Positions 53,406-64,000 of a DNA stretch of 64,000 bases are shown piece by piece. How positions within the stretch are numbered: position 1 is the first letter of the stretch; each line of letters begins with the position of its first letter. The DNA comes from Struthio camelus. Its lineage: Eukaryota > Chordata > Aves > Struthioniformes > Struthionidae. Location of the stretch: positions 179,751,247 through 179,815,246 of the forward strand of contig NC_090942.1 in NCBI RefSeq assembly GCF_040807025.1, written 5' to 3'. The position numbers and the translations under genes are program-made. Under the pieces are notes generated by a model. The model did not search any database, was not told the origin of the DNA, and was given only the letters and a program-made list of their open reading frames with translations.

Positions 53406-53463
53406 ATATATATATGTGTATATATATGTGTGTTTACACATATGTATGTGTGTATGTGTGCAT
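53406..53463 (+). repeat. TA/TG microsatellite
   Basis: ATATATATATGTGTATATAT then GTGTGTTTACACATATGTAT and a further TGTGTATGTGTG. Alternating purine-pyrimidine. Confidence 0.9.
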
Positions 53464-56400
53464 TTAAAATATATACATTTGTATATGTAGATAAATTGAA
53501 TAAGATTCCTCTATTAAAAAAAAAAAAGATATTTAGTGCAATTTTAGGTATTTTAGAGTATCCTGCATTGAGTTTATCTTCTTCTTCTGCGTATGTCTTC
53601 CATAGGTACTGCGTCGTACCTGCAGTCCCTCATCCTGGATATCCCAGAGGATTTCCAGTGGTGTCAAATGCTATTTAACTGAATCCTGCCATTTAATTCT
53701 ACTATAGTTGCATTTTAGAAACTTAAGCACTACTTTTTCCATATTCTTAGTTGCTCAGAAGCATTCATGCGAAAAGTATTCCACTAATTTGTACAAAACA
53801 ATAGGTCTTTTTCTCAATATATTTATAGTTACAAGGTCATCTCCATGCTAGATGAGCTTATACCTATAGCATGACGCAAGAAAAGTGTTTTGAAAGAAGC
53901 ATGAATTATGGGGTAAATTGGGTATTTTCAAGTCTCTTTTGTGTTCTAGTGCTTCAATTTTTTCGTAATTACTTTGTTCCCACTGTCTCTAGTCACTACA
54001 CTTTTTTCAGGGACTGAAGCTATAACAATTTTTTAATCTAGTAAAAGATTTATTTCCTTCACATAGTTACAAATTGCAGACTTTTCACTTGGTTATTTAT
54101 CCAGACATTTAATTTATTCCCTTAGTAGGAATTCAGGAGAGGAAAAATATTGGCTCAGAGCAAACCAAAGAAGAATATTTTTCATTATCATTTTTACAAA
54201 ACAGGAGCTGGAATGATTACTTTGGATCAATTTTTACCTGCTTTATTTGTGAGCGTTTTAATCCTTTACTTTTCATTGCATTACTTTTTAAAAATATTTT
54301 AAATTCTAGACTATTTTTTGTTGTCCAAAGCCAAATTGAAAACAGAGTAATTAAAAATGTACTTAGGAATTCCATTTTCCAATCACTTTTTTTTTCAATC
54401 TACTTGAGATGAACACCTTTTCATAGGATCCTGTCAAATTCACATGGCTATAAGGCAAAAGGTAACTAGTATATTTTCATTGAAAGTATTGCAAATAATG
54501 CATGCATGCAGGAAACACGAGTTTTGCCTAACATTTTCACCGTGACTATCTGGCTTTCTAATACTTCATCTAATGCTAACCTGCAATTTTGGACTGACTG
54601 TGCAGTTATATTCTATGATAATCTTAATTATTCTGACTCACTGATTCTGTTCTCATCTTCTTTGTTTCAGATCCCCGTAATTTCTTTCTCAGTTAACCTC
54701 TCAGAATTCCAACATCCTTTAGCCTTGAACACACTATATAATTTCAGTATTTTTATTTTTTTCTTTACTTTCTGCTTAAAATCATATCACTTTTTACATT
54801 TTTATTTGTAAAGCAGCTCTCCTCAAATGTTAGGAATATACTTTTCATTAGCTCCCTTTCTCCCATTTAACTAAAAACTATTAAAATAATCAATTGTTTC
54901 AAAATGAAAGATTTTCAAAAATCAAAGTAGGTTTTATCTTCTCTGTAGCTGTCACCTATTGTTTTCGTATAAAAAGTGAAGTGTTTTCTGAATGACTTCC
55001 CAATATCCTCTTTATGAGTTAACTGCTTCATGAGTCTCAAGATAGTTTTCTTAGTTCACAGTGCTCCTGGTACTGCCTCTCAATAATTACTCAGGGCCAG
55101 GTACCCCTATAGAGGTCTGGCTATGAGTCCTCTTAAGAACAATTCATCTTCTCATAAAATATACCTGAAGTAGGTCAGCTTAAGATCCTCCTAAAGAGGC
55201 TATTTGTGCCCCCCACCTCCCCCTTGACTACACAGAGATGTATCAAAGTTTAGAGTTGATACCATAGCTCACACTTCAGCATACTGTGGCATTTGAAATC
55301 ACCAGAAAGTATCCTGCGTGTTCCCTTGCTGTTCACATAGCTCTTGTGTTGTATTTCCAGCCTGGTGCAAAAGTCTCAGATATTTCCAGTGATACTAGGC
55401 ACATATTTTTAGGTAACTTAATAAAGATCAAGCACCTGCTCCGAATTGACATCTACACTTGATCAGATTAATTGGTCATATGAACTACAGGCTGGAATCA
55501 GTCTCTAATCTCAGTTCTTGATTTTTGATTTTGTGATTAATTCTTACTGATTTCCCAGTTATTATTTTTTAGTCAGCATGCTTCCAGTTTGTAATAAATA
55601 ATAGGAACCTCTTCCAAACTGGGGATAATATTCTATCCCCACACAAGTCAATTAAGGTGAGATTTATACTTCTTAAAATTCAGCACTGCAGTAAATTACT
55701 TAAACATAGGTATCCATAGTCATGTGAGATGCATTAGGTTATCACATATGATCTGCAGTTCCTCATCTAGAAGCCCCCTGGTTTCCTACAAATCCTGTGA
55801 CATGTTTACCAGACATATGCAGACATCTCAGGTACTTTGTGGCATCTCAGCTAGCACTAGACATTTGTATTTCAGCAGCTGAATCATTCCATTCTAACAT
55901 ATGTAGATGAAAGCCAACTTCCCTGTATTTGTGCGAACTCATTCAAATTGTACAAAATAAACACAAAAACAAGGTTGTGTGAGGGCTCTCTTAAAAGCAG
56001 CTCTCTATAGTTCACCATTTGTTATACAGTGATGACATGGAGGAATGGTTAGGTTTGTACTGGAATTAAGTGAGCGTATTACTCACACTCTTCTTCAGCA
56101 GGCGGTTCTTGGTTAGACGTGAACATTTTGGTTTAAATTATTACTTATTCTATATACTTAATCAAAAAGTGACTTGAAACAAAGGAAGTAAATTATGATT
56201 ATCCTTTTTTCAGATTTAATTAGAAACCCCAAGGAGTCAGCACGTCCATACCTTGAGGGAGGGACTGACTCATATCAGTTAGCTACAAAACCATCTGGTT
56301 TCTTTAGAAGAAAAGCTGATAGACTTTTTAAGTTTCTTGGCCAGAGGAATGGACTGTATTTTTATTTATTTACTGAGAGAGAAACAAATATTACTTTATC

Positions 56401-56539
56401 ACTTACATTATTTGAATCGTGTTATTTATACAGTTTTGTTTAAATTGGCACTTCTGAAAAACAGAGAATTTTAACATTTCAATTATTAACATTATATACC
56501 CTAAGGTTATTCCAAGTCTGGCTATGGCCTCAGAGTTGC

Positions 56540-56760
56540 AGTGAAAGGGAAATTCGTGAACAGGTTTTCACCCTGCCATACAAAAGAACGCTTCTGTGAC
56601 GATAACTCCCATAGATTTGTCTCTGCCCCTTTACCTATCTGAACAGTGTCGTGAGACCGTGGTGACAAAAACGGGAATGTGATGGCTGCAGTCGAGGCAG
56701 AGCTGATGATATGCAGGAGACGTGCTGGCTCACTGCTGGCGGGAGTCCTCCAGGGAAAGG
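56540..56760. other. CpG-denser patch in AT-rich DNA
   Basis: About nine CpG dinucleotides fall in about 200 bp (for example TTCGTG, AACGCT, GACGAT, GTCGTG, ACCGTG, AACGGG, GTCGAG, GACGTG, GGCGGG), whereas neighbouring kilobases have very few. GC content is also locally higher. It is too short for a classical CpG island. An 89-codon minus-strand frame crosses it (56522-56791) but shows no recognisable domain, and I do not call it a gene. Confidence 0.5.
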
Positions 56761-58244
56761 GGGAGTGGGATTCTGAGTGCTCCTTGTTCAACCTCTAAGA
56801 AGATTGTTAAGAAAGTAGTTTTTGGAGTCATATTGTGAAGTGGTGCAGGTATGTGAAGAGAGTGGGTAATAAAGTGACCTTTTTGGCTGAAACACTATTT
56901 GTGCACAGCGAGCCACTGGAATAAAATAAGTTATTCAAAAATGCTAATAGGTGTTTGGGTTTTTTCCCCCCTATCTAGTGCAACATTTCTGCAAAGCTTT
57001 TACCATCGATTGAAATGTTTCAGGCTTTGGAAAAATTATTTGAAAAGAAATAAATGCCTCCATTCAAAGATTATGACTATACTGCTAATAAAAGGGAACA
57101 AGAGACAAATAGCTGCCCCTGAGGCCCAGTGGCATTGATGGGTCACGTTCAGCTTGATTAAGGATAGCACCTCTGCTGCAGATTTGTCTTAGAGAGACTT
57201 AGTTGGAGCAATTCAGAGCTGACAATTCAGCAGTGTGAACAATCAGGAATTTTAGTGCTCAAGCTTCCTCCCTAGCTATCTTTTATGTAGCACTGTGAAC
57301 TGGAACCGAGAGAACATTTTTTGAATTCCTTTCATTTTATGTTAAAGATGAATGAAGGAATCATTGAGGACTTCCTTTTTTTTTTTTTTTTGAGGGGAAG
57401 GAAAGTAAACAGAAAAAAGAATTAGAAATAAAATAGTAGTAATAATAAAAAGTTCCAATATAATCAAACTGAATTCAATTTTCTGTTGAATAGATTTGAA
57501 CTGTAATTTTCATTCAACATTGTTTTGATGAAAAGTCATAGAAATTTGAACTAAACAATTTTTTTTCTCTTTTGTTTTAAATTGTAAGAAGAAAAAAAAT
57601 TCCTATTTTCAGTAGCACACATTAGTGGATGGTCCCTTTCAGAAGAAGGAAAATGTGTTCTTAAAGGAATTATGGTATAAAGAAATCCCCTACCCCACAA
57701 CATATATGTGTGTTCGTCAGGGTTTGGTATGAATTTTAGACATAGACAACTAAACAATCACTGCATTCATAGGTAAAAATGATCTGAAAAATCTTTCAAA
57801 TCTTGCACTTTTTTTGTAAAGCAAAGAAACAAGGAAATTGATGATGATTACACCAGAAATAATTCAGCTTAATACTACATCCTAAGGAAAAAAATATATA
57901 TTTTTTCCAAATAGAATAAATTTCCCATGAGAATCAGAGGCAGTAAATATAATAATTTCATTTTTACAAAGGCCATGTACAGAGCACAAACACTTTTTGG
58001 GAATGTCATGCAAATGATTACAAAGAGGTGATCCATCAGCATGCACTGACTGTGTCTGTTTTCAAACTTGATGTTTTTAATGAAAACAGAGCTTTGGGTG
58101 ACAAACGCAACTGTTGCTACAGTACTTCAAGTCATACAAGAATTATATGTGTCAAGCTGTTAAAGAATAAGCATGATGCAAATTCATTGTCTGATTTCAT
58201 GCAATCATACACTAAGAAAGGTAAATGGGACATGATTATCCAAT

Positions 58245-59130
58245 GACAGTACTCCTTCTGGAGTGCTACAGAGATCTGTTGTTGGTGCAGTATATTCAGT
58301 GCCTCTCTTCAGGGTCCAGAGAGATTAAGAAATAAATAAAATGATCACTGGTAGTAATGTCCAGGAGGTTAAAATTGACAAATACTAAACAATAAAAAGT
58401 CCTGGTCAGCTATATAGACAAAACTTGTCTTGTTTGACAAGGAGGATCTTATGAATAATAGCTATTTTAGTACGGCTTAACAGATCATAAATGCAGGAAC
58501 AAAGAATGAAGTCACATTCAACATTCAATCCTGAAATATACTGAGACTGAAGAGGATTTCAAAGTCATAGGAGACAACCTCACACATAGTAGCTGGCAGC
58601 ATGAGCTCTCTTGCAAAGTGATAGCCAAGTGAAAAACCAGCGTCCTTATAGACAAAGAAAGCTAAACAAAAGCAGGATGCTAGAAGTTTTTACATCTGTA
58701 TATGTTATTAATGAAAACATGACCAGAAAAAACTAGAGATTTGTGATTTTTAAAATTTAAAAAAGATATTTAGAAAGGTTGGAAAAAAAAAATAACCAGC
58801 ACAAATGAGTGAAGAACTGAAAAAATACCTTTACGAAGAATCTGGATTTATTTGGCTTATTTTTAAAAAGTTAATTTTGTGTAGTCTGTAAACACCTACG
58901 TAAGAAGGAATTTCTGGTAATGAACAATTTAATAATCCATGATTACACAAAATCCAATGGTTGACACCTTAAGCAAGGTAAATTCAGTTTAGAAATAAGG
59001 GGACAATCTTAATAGTCTGAATAATGAAGTAATGCAGCAATTTGCTTGAACTTTAAGTTCAAATGGCTCTCACAAACACTGAAACTTCTCCTTCCTCTGA
59101 GATCTGGGAAATCAGAATACTTCCCTCAGA
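58245..59130 (+). mobile_element. Long, highly decayed CR1-type LINE, sense
   Basis: Near 58260 the translation SGVLQRSVVGAVYSVPLF aligns with the CR1 reverse transcriptase motif SGVPQGSVLGPVLFNIFI. Downstream, DNA-level landmarks of older amniote CR1 follow in order: a GAGGATTT..AAAGTCATAGGAGACAA segment (58552), CATGAGCTCTC (58609), a TTTTTACATCTGTATATG segment (58687), a TGGATTTATTTGGCTTA segment (58842), AAAATCCAATGG (58949) and AATTCAGTTTAGAAATAAGG (58981). The order and sense strand are consistent over about 900 bp, so this is one old insertion. Many stops and frameshifts are present. The 3' boundary near 59130 is approximate. It ends about 450 bp from the candidate exon on the opposite strand. 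Confidence 0.7.
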
Positions 59131-59585
59131 AGTACAAGAAAGAATAAGAAAATAGAAAAGAGTGGAAGAAGGAGTAAATGCACTCTGTCAAATAACACGA
59201 ACAGCGTTTCTAAATCTTCTGGCGAAGTATCAGTAGAAGGTGTTGTGCTTAAAGGCATTTCTTGACCATGTATTTCTGCAGTTGACTATTAGACAAATAT
59301 TAATATCACATGTGACTTTTGTAATACTCTCTTGAGATATTAAACTACTGAGATCTGTAGAAGTAAGAAAGAATTTGAACATTTTTAGTAATATTTAAAT
59401 GACATAAATCATCTATATTTATAAATCAAATTAATAAACTTTCTTTTTTTCTTTTGTTTTCTGCATGTCCTATGGAAAGTGGTAAGAAATTGTGATTGAA
59501 GATCCCTGCTGTGATAGTTTCTTTACAAAGATCATCATTTTAGAAGGATGAGTCCTTGCACCTGAGAGGTGTTCAAGAGGTAGCG

Positions 59586-60048
59586 TTAGGAGCTCATAAA
59601 CACATCTGTTGTTGACCTACGAAGCTTTGTATGTTGAGGACCCCAGATTAGAATATCTCTTGGTGTTAGTGCATTCAGCTCTCTGAGAGGCTTCATCATT
59701 TCCACTAACGAAAAGTAGATTCTTTGCACATTTGTTCCATCATACTTTTTGTGATTGATCCACACGTTAACTGGAGTGCAAGGACATTTGGTTGGATACA
59801 CTACTGAACATTCTTTGTAGTGCATGTTATTATTCATTAAGTAGGAGAGGACATTTTTTTTCCCTCTAATAGAGTGATAAAATAAAACACTTATATTTGG
59901 GGGTTGAATTACATGGTCATAGTCACCACAAAAGTAATTGCCATCGGATAGCTGTGCCACTGAGGGGCTACCGTGATTAACAATGTACTTTAAGAGTACA
60001 CTTTTGTCTTTTAAGTTGGGCTTCTTCCATAAGCCATCAGGCAAAGAT
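59586..60048 (-). CDS. Probable single exon (partial CDS) of an unrecognised protein
   Basis: A 152-codon frame on the minus strand is open from about 60048 to a TAA at 59586-59588, the longest open frame here outside the purine microsatellite. It has no ATG near its 5' end. In frame, TAA (60053-60051) is followed directly by AG (60050-60049), so an internal exon beginning at 60048 after a TTTAAAG acceptor fits better than an intronless gene; CTGAC/TTAGTAAC upstream could serve as branch sites, but the pyrimidine tract is poor. A weak donor (TAG|GTCAAC, GT at 59616-59615) could end the exon at 59617, in which case the last codons are intronic. Numbering from the TTG at 60044, the product has four Cys (39, 79, 87, 89, including CPC), three Trp (6, 95, 134), an N-glycosylation sequon NIS at 50-52 and a Pro-rich middle. 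Balanced, non-repetitive composition argues for real protein. I do not recognise the family. A decayed retrocopy is the main alternative. Confidence 0.5.
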
Positions 60049-60053
60049 CTTTA

Positions 60054-63000
60054 AACAAGTTACTAAGGTCAGGGTTGTTTTGAAGAATGTTCCAGTATTT
60101 CCCTGATAATTGCTTAGATTCCACGTACCTATTCTTTAACCTAGTGACATGGCTAATAGAAAGTTATTTGTGTTTTGATGCAGGCTTGTTTCAATAAGAG
60201 CTCCACTCATGCTTTCCAAACTCCAGGTTTATTCTAGACATAAGGGAATTGCACTTAAGAAAATCACCCATAAAATAAATAAAACTTCTCTCTCAATCCA
60301 TCAGACCTTTTCAATAAAGGCCTTTATGTTAGAAAATCTCTTGAATATAAAATGTTATTTAATCAGTAAGTCCTGACTTTTATTAAAGCTAGCAATTTTT
60401 GTATTATTATTATTTTTTGCTTGTGAATAGGTGTATTTTCTATGATAGGCAATATTTCATCTTGAAACTTGTTAGTAAAACCATGCATCAAAATAATATC
60501 CCTATTTCCCATTATGTTCAATATGGAGATGAAATATTTTATGAATTTTTCTCTGCACCTATCAAAATAAACAAAATATAATTTCCAGGATAATTTGTAA
60601 TGAATTTTAGAGTTTAGATTTTTCTTAGCAAGTTATATTTTCATCTCTCCAGTGTCTCTCCCTCTTCCTCTCAGATGAGGGATGAGATTCATATGTGTTC
60701 TTCTGTAGATATAAAACATGTCACTTTGAAATTGACTGCAATAAACGAGAAAGCTTGTGGAGTAAGGTACCATTCATTACAAGTCCAAGTATCACAGTAT
60801 GGCCCTCTGAAATTTGCTACAGTAAGGTATATAAAATCTACTCAATAGCACAGAAATTATTTTATATTTTTTTATTTTATTATTATTATTTTATTATTAA
60901 TTACCTGCAAACATTTTGCAAATAAAATAATTATTGTGTATTGATTATACTTAGGTACTTATTTAAATGTTATTATCTATGTACTTGATTCTGTAAAATA
61001 AATCCCATGCAAACTTATATTATAATTTATGATGTTAAAAAGCAGAAAATGAAGTAAAAGTTTACCTTCAAATGAAATAGCATTTATTCATTACTGCAGT
61101 GTTAAGTTCAGGCTTTCTGGTTTGGGAGAAACCCCGGTGGTGTCCATGTGGACTGAAGGGTATACCTGTAATTCTTATTGATATATATGTATATAAAAAA
61201 AAGTACAGCTAGAGGACGCTTGTAATTAAAGTAAGTAACAATCCTGCCCAAACTGCTAGCTGAACATATGCAAAAGGGAAATAAAAGTACTTGCTAAGGA
61301 TTTGAACAAGTAAAATTTTGGAAGAAACAAAGACAAAATTATCTCCATTTCCTGATTTTTAAAGTCCTTATTAAGGCTGATACTGTTTAAGATATTCAAG
61401 TGCATGACATAGGCCAAAGACGCAAATTGTAAGTTAAAATGATTGTCCAGACCACAAGGATCCAAGCCAGAATCTGCTGATGAACAAAATATACCCTCTA
61501 AATATGAAACTGGGAGAGGGTTTTTCATCTGAAAACCAGAGCACAAATTAATCATTTGTGTAATTTGAATGAAGTCAGTTGGAATTACCCCAGGAACGAA
61601 TATAGCCTGATTTGTTAAAGATCTGGTACTGTAAATACTGCACTATGTACATCTGTTCAGCAACTGCCTGAGCTAAATAGATAAGATATCTTTTTCCATT
61701 AGCCAAAAGCAACCTAAACACTTAACTCGGACTGACCCATTCAGTCAGGGTGCAGAAGTGGCCTTCAAAAGCAGCACCTTAGTATTTTGCATTTGGAGAT
61801 AGGTGAGATGTCTAACATGGATTTCAAGAAAAAAGAAAGGAAATGACCAAAGCTTAGAAAGGAATAAAAGGAGGAGGGCAGCATGAAGGGGCATTCACAG
61901 CACAACATTCAGTCACTAACAGTCTGATCTTCAAAGGATTTCAACCAAGTCATTAAAATAGGAGGTTAGTTTTTAATGAGAAGGTATGCAAGATGCCCGG
62001 TATAATTAGACAGTGGGCTCTGAGGATTTATAGGACTTACGAATTTATGAAGAGAAGAAATAGCTGAGCAAACTGAGTTTAGCAAGAACTGTCCCTAATA
62101 TTTTGCACAACCTGCATCTGCCAGTTGTTTTAATATGCATGCTTTGAACCTGGTGAGGCACTGTAAAACAACAGTTCCTTCCTTTCTAGCTATTTCATCG
62201 GAAAATCTTGCCATGGATTGTACTGGATCCTTTCATCTTTCTCTCTCCCCACCATTCTCCCACAGTGAAAGCTATCCTTTCTGTTTACTAGACAGTCTGC
62301 CATGCATACTTCACTTAAGTACAAAACAGTTTAGTAGGGGCAGTAAGTAAAAGCAAGGCAATGCTTTCATGAGAGATTTCTTTTTCCTTTGTTTACTACT
62401 ATACAGTTAAAAGCCTCACAGCTTTGCACAAGTGCATCTTTTAAATGAAATACTCACAATCCCTTCTAGTGAACAACACCTATTAATTCTAGAAAGTAAC
62501 AAAAAAATTTATAGTGGAGTTAAAAAAAATTGGTATTTTTTTGTAGACAGGCAGGAGCTTCAAATGATATTTTTCTCAGTGTTATACAGGAAGCCTATTG
62601 CATTATTAAGATTTATTATGTTTGTCTCTGACTTAATCTAGTCATTGAGCCTTTTCTTTGCCTCATGGGCCCTTTTCCTTTACTTTGCTTTTGTTTTCCA
62701 TGTCTAGATCGGGTGGCCTCCTTCCTGAGCTCCCTGTTTCTCTTTCTTTCTTTCCTTATGAGAAGGTTTTTCCTTGTAAGCACTTACCAATCTTTTTTAT
62801 TTTTTAGGAAATAAAAGAGCTGAATGTATGTTTTAATACATTTTTAATGGCCGTTGCTGACAGACAAGACACTTTGTTGGTATTGTCTTGCATTGCTATT
62901 ATGTTAAAAGACTTTTATTTTTATCAATATCTATTGTGCTATCCAGTTAAAATGACAAAGACTCCCACGCTGAGCAAATTGAACGAGCTTTTCACTTCAT

Positions 63001-64000
63001 CGAAGAAAAGGACTAGTTCTGGCTGCAGTGGCTTTTTTTTGGAAAGGGGGAGTCATTGTTCGTATTCTATTGACTCTATAGTTCCAGTTGAATAATGTTC
63101 ATGTATTATTAAGAGAATATTCATCTTTAGTATACAGATAACTTTCTTGAAACACTGTTCCATTTAGAGTTCATGAGATTTAGGCTTCTGCTGCCATCTT
63201 TAGACAAAATAAGGTACTGCTGTATGGTCTACCTTTCACATAACACAAATTACAGTAGCATCCCTTCATTATGTAGTTTCAGAGGTGTTTCTCAAGTTTT
63301 ATGTATCAGAATAATTTATTCCATAAAATATCTCAGGGGAAAACCACACAAAGGGACTAAAAGAGAAAGTTACAAACTGGACAAAACCATTCACATTTTT
63401 TACTTGTACTTAAATACTCTTCTATGTTAGATGAACATATTCCAGTCCTTTGTTCTCTCCCCAAAGTGAAGAAGGCTCCTTCCCTTACCTACATATAGCA
63501 CTTCGGTTCTGTGCTTGATCTGTTTTTTGCAATTCCTCTTGCAGTATTTATTACTAGGGTTTTCTTGCATCTCATTCCAAGCCGGTTAAATTACCCTTCC
63601 TTCATGCTCATGGCTGTCTTTGCATATCAGCCCGGAATGACCAGCTAGAACACTAGTTTTCTTGTCTCATTCATAACACAAAGCTCAGATGATATTCCAC
63701 TAGGGTGAAGGATGAGTGCACAGGCCTCTTGGAGCTCCAGGTCCTACAGCAGGCGCTGCAGAGGCATGTGTCAGAAGTAACATCAACCTTTGCCTCAGTT
63801 TGCTGAATTTCCCTGGGTACTGTGAAAGGAACCTCCTCAAAGACAGTTGCACAGTGCAATGAAGTGTTAAAAAAGGTGTGGAAATGAGGTAAACTCAGTT
63901 CATTACCATTTACTCAAACATGATGATCCCACCATCCACAAAGTCTTGAGATCAAAATGACTCTTGCTCACCTATTCCATCAATGGGATCTGACTTGTCC
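60054..64000. other. No gene recognised; AT-rich DNA upstream of the candidate minus-strand exon
   Basis: If the minus-strand exon at about 59617-60048 is real, this interval would be its upstream intron or further 5' gene sequence. Minus-strand frames at 61256-61555 and 63671-63859 were inspected: neither has a familiar domain, and the second (about 62 codons, several Cys) is only a weak exon possibility. Short exons could be missed by eye. Confidence 0.5.
60866..60900 (+). repeat. (TTA)n-rich tract
   Basis: TTTTTTATTTTATTATTATT then ATTTTATTATTAATTA. Imperfect trinucleotide run. Confidence 0.85.

Larger units (their letters stand above)
49020..58244. other. No gene seen; unique DNA
   Basis: AT-rich, with microsatellites (51285-51345 TG-rich; 53406-53463), the 23-bp duplication, a T run at 57376-57391 and the CpG-denser patch. 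The 57150-57290 interval is repeat-free and includes TGTGAACAATCAGGAATTTT, a SOX-like GAACAAT site. No recognisable exon. Confidence 0.6.

Noticed and set aside
63671..63859. 62-codon minus-strand frame as upstream exon of the 59.6-60.0 kb gene
   Set aside because: No recognisable domain and no convincing splice pair; kept only as a weak possibility.
1..64000. Bacterial or phage system, CRISPR array, tRNA or rRNA genes
   Set aside because: No regularly spaced repeats, no operon-like gene packing and no cloverleaf or rRNA signature; CR1 and MIR-like repeats show an amniote genome.

Overview
This window looks like non-coding nuclear DNA from a sauropsid, most likely a bird. It is AT-rich and CpG-poor, and it has no bacterial gene organisation: no operons, ribosome binding sites or long intact reading frames. 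The best taxonomic evidence is the repeat content. There is a 5'-truncated CR1 LINE 3' end at about 6425-6835 in antisense, bearing the octamer-like ATTCTATG tail typical of CR1. Three older CR1-type relics lie at about 32090-32290 (+), 47990-48450 (-) and 58245-59130 (+). Short palindromic relics of the kind common in bird, turtle and crocodile genomes are also present. I saw no L1, Alu or other mammal-type repeat load. The species cannot be fixed from the sequence alone.

Layout. 1-6424: unremarkable AT-rich DNA with microsatellites. 6425-6835: CR1. 6836-15205: unique sequence with poly-A and poly-G runs and one MIR-like SINE relic near 14420. 15206-15570: a 365-bp polypurine tract with only two pyrimidines. 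15571-32089: unique sequence, AT-rich microsatellites and a few short duplications. 32090-36000: a CR1 relic, pyrimidine and poly-G tracts, and a possible solo LTR (35159-35636). 36000-47990: mostly unique, with candidate conserved non-coding blocks at about 42690-43010 (a SOX-like inverted site pair) and 44330-44720, and a dispersed repeat at about 41700-41830. 47990-49020: antisense CR1 reverse transcriptase, then a second copy of that dispersed repeat. 49020-58245: unique sequence with a CpG-denser patch at about 56540-56760. 58245-59130: a long decayed CR1. 59586-60048: the only convincing coding candidate, a minus-strand open frame that looks like one exon of a protein I do not recognise. 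60050-64000: AT-rich, no gene seen.

The window therefore reads as a gene desert, or as part of a very large intron or intergenic region, with one probable exon on the minus strand near the right end. Short exons (under about 150 bp) cannot be excluded by eye. No RNA gene, CRISPR array or integrated prokaryotic element was seen.
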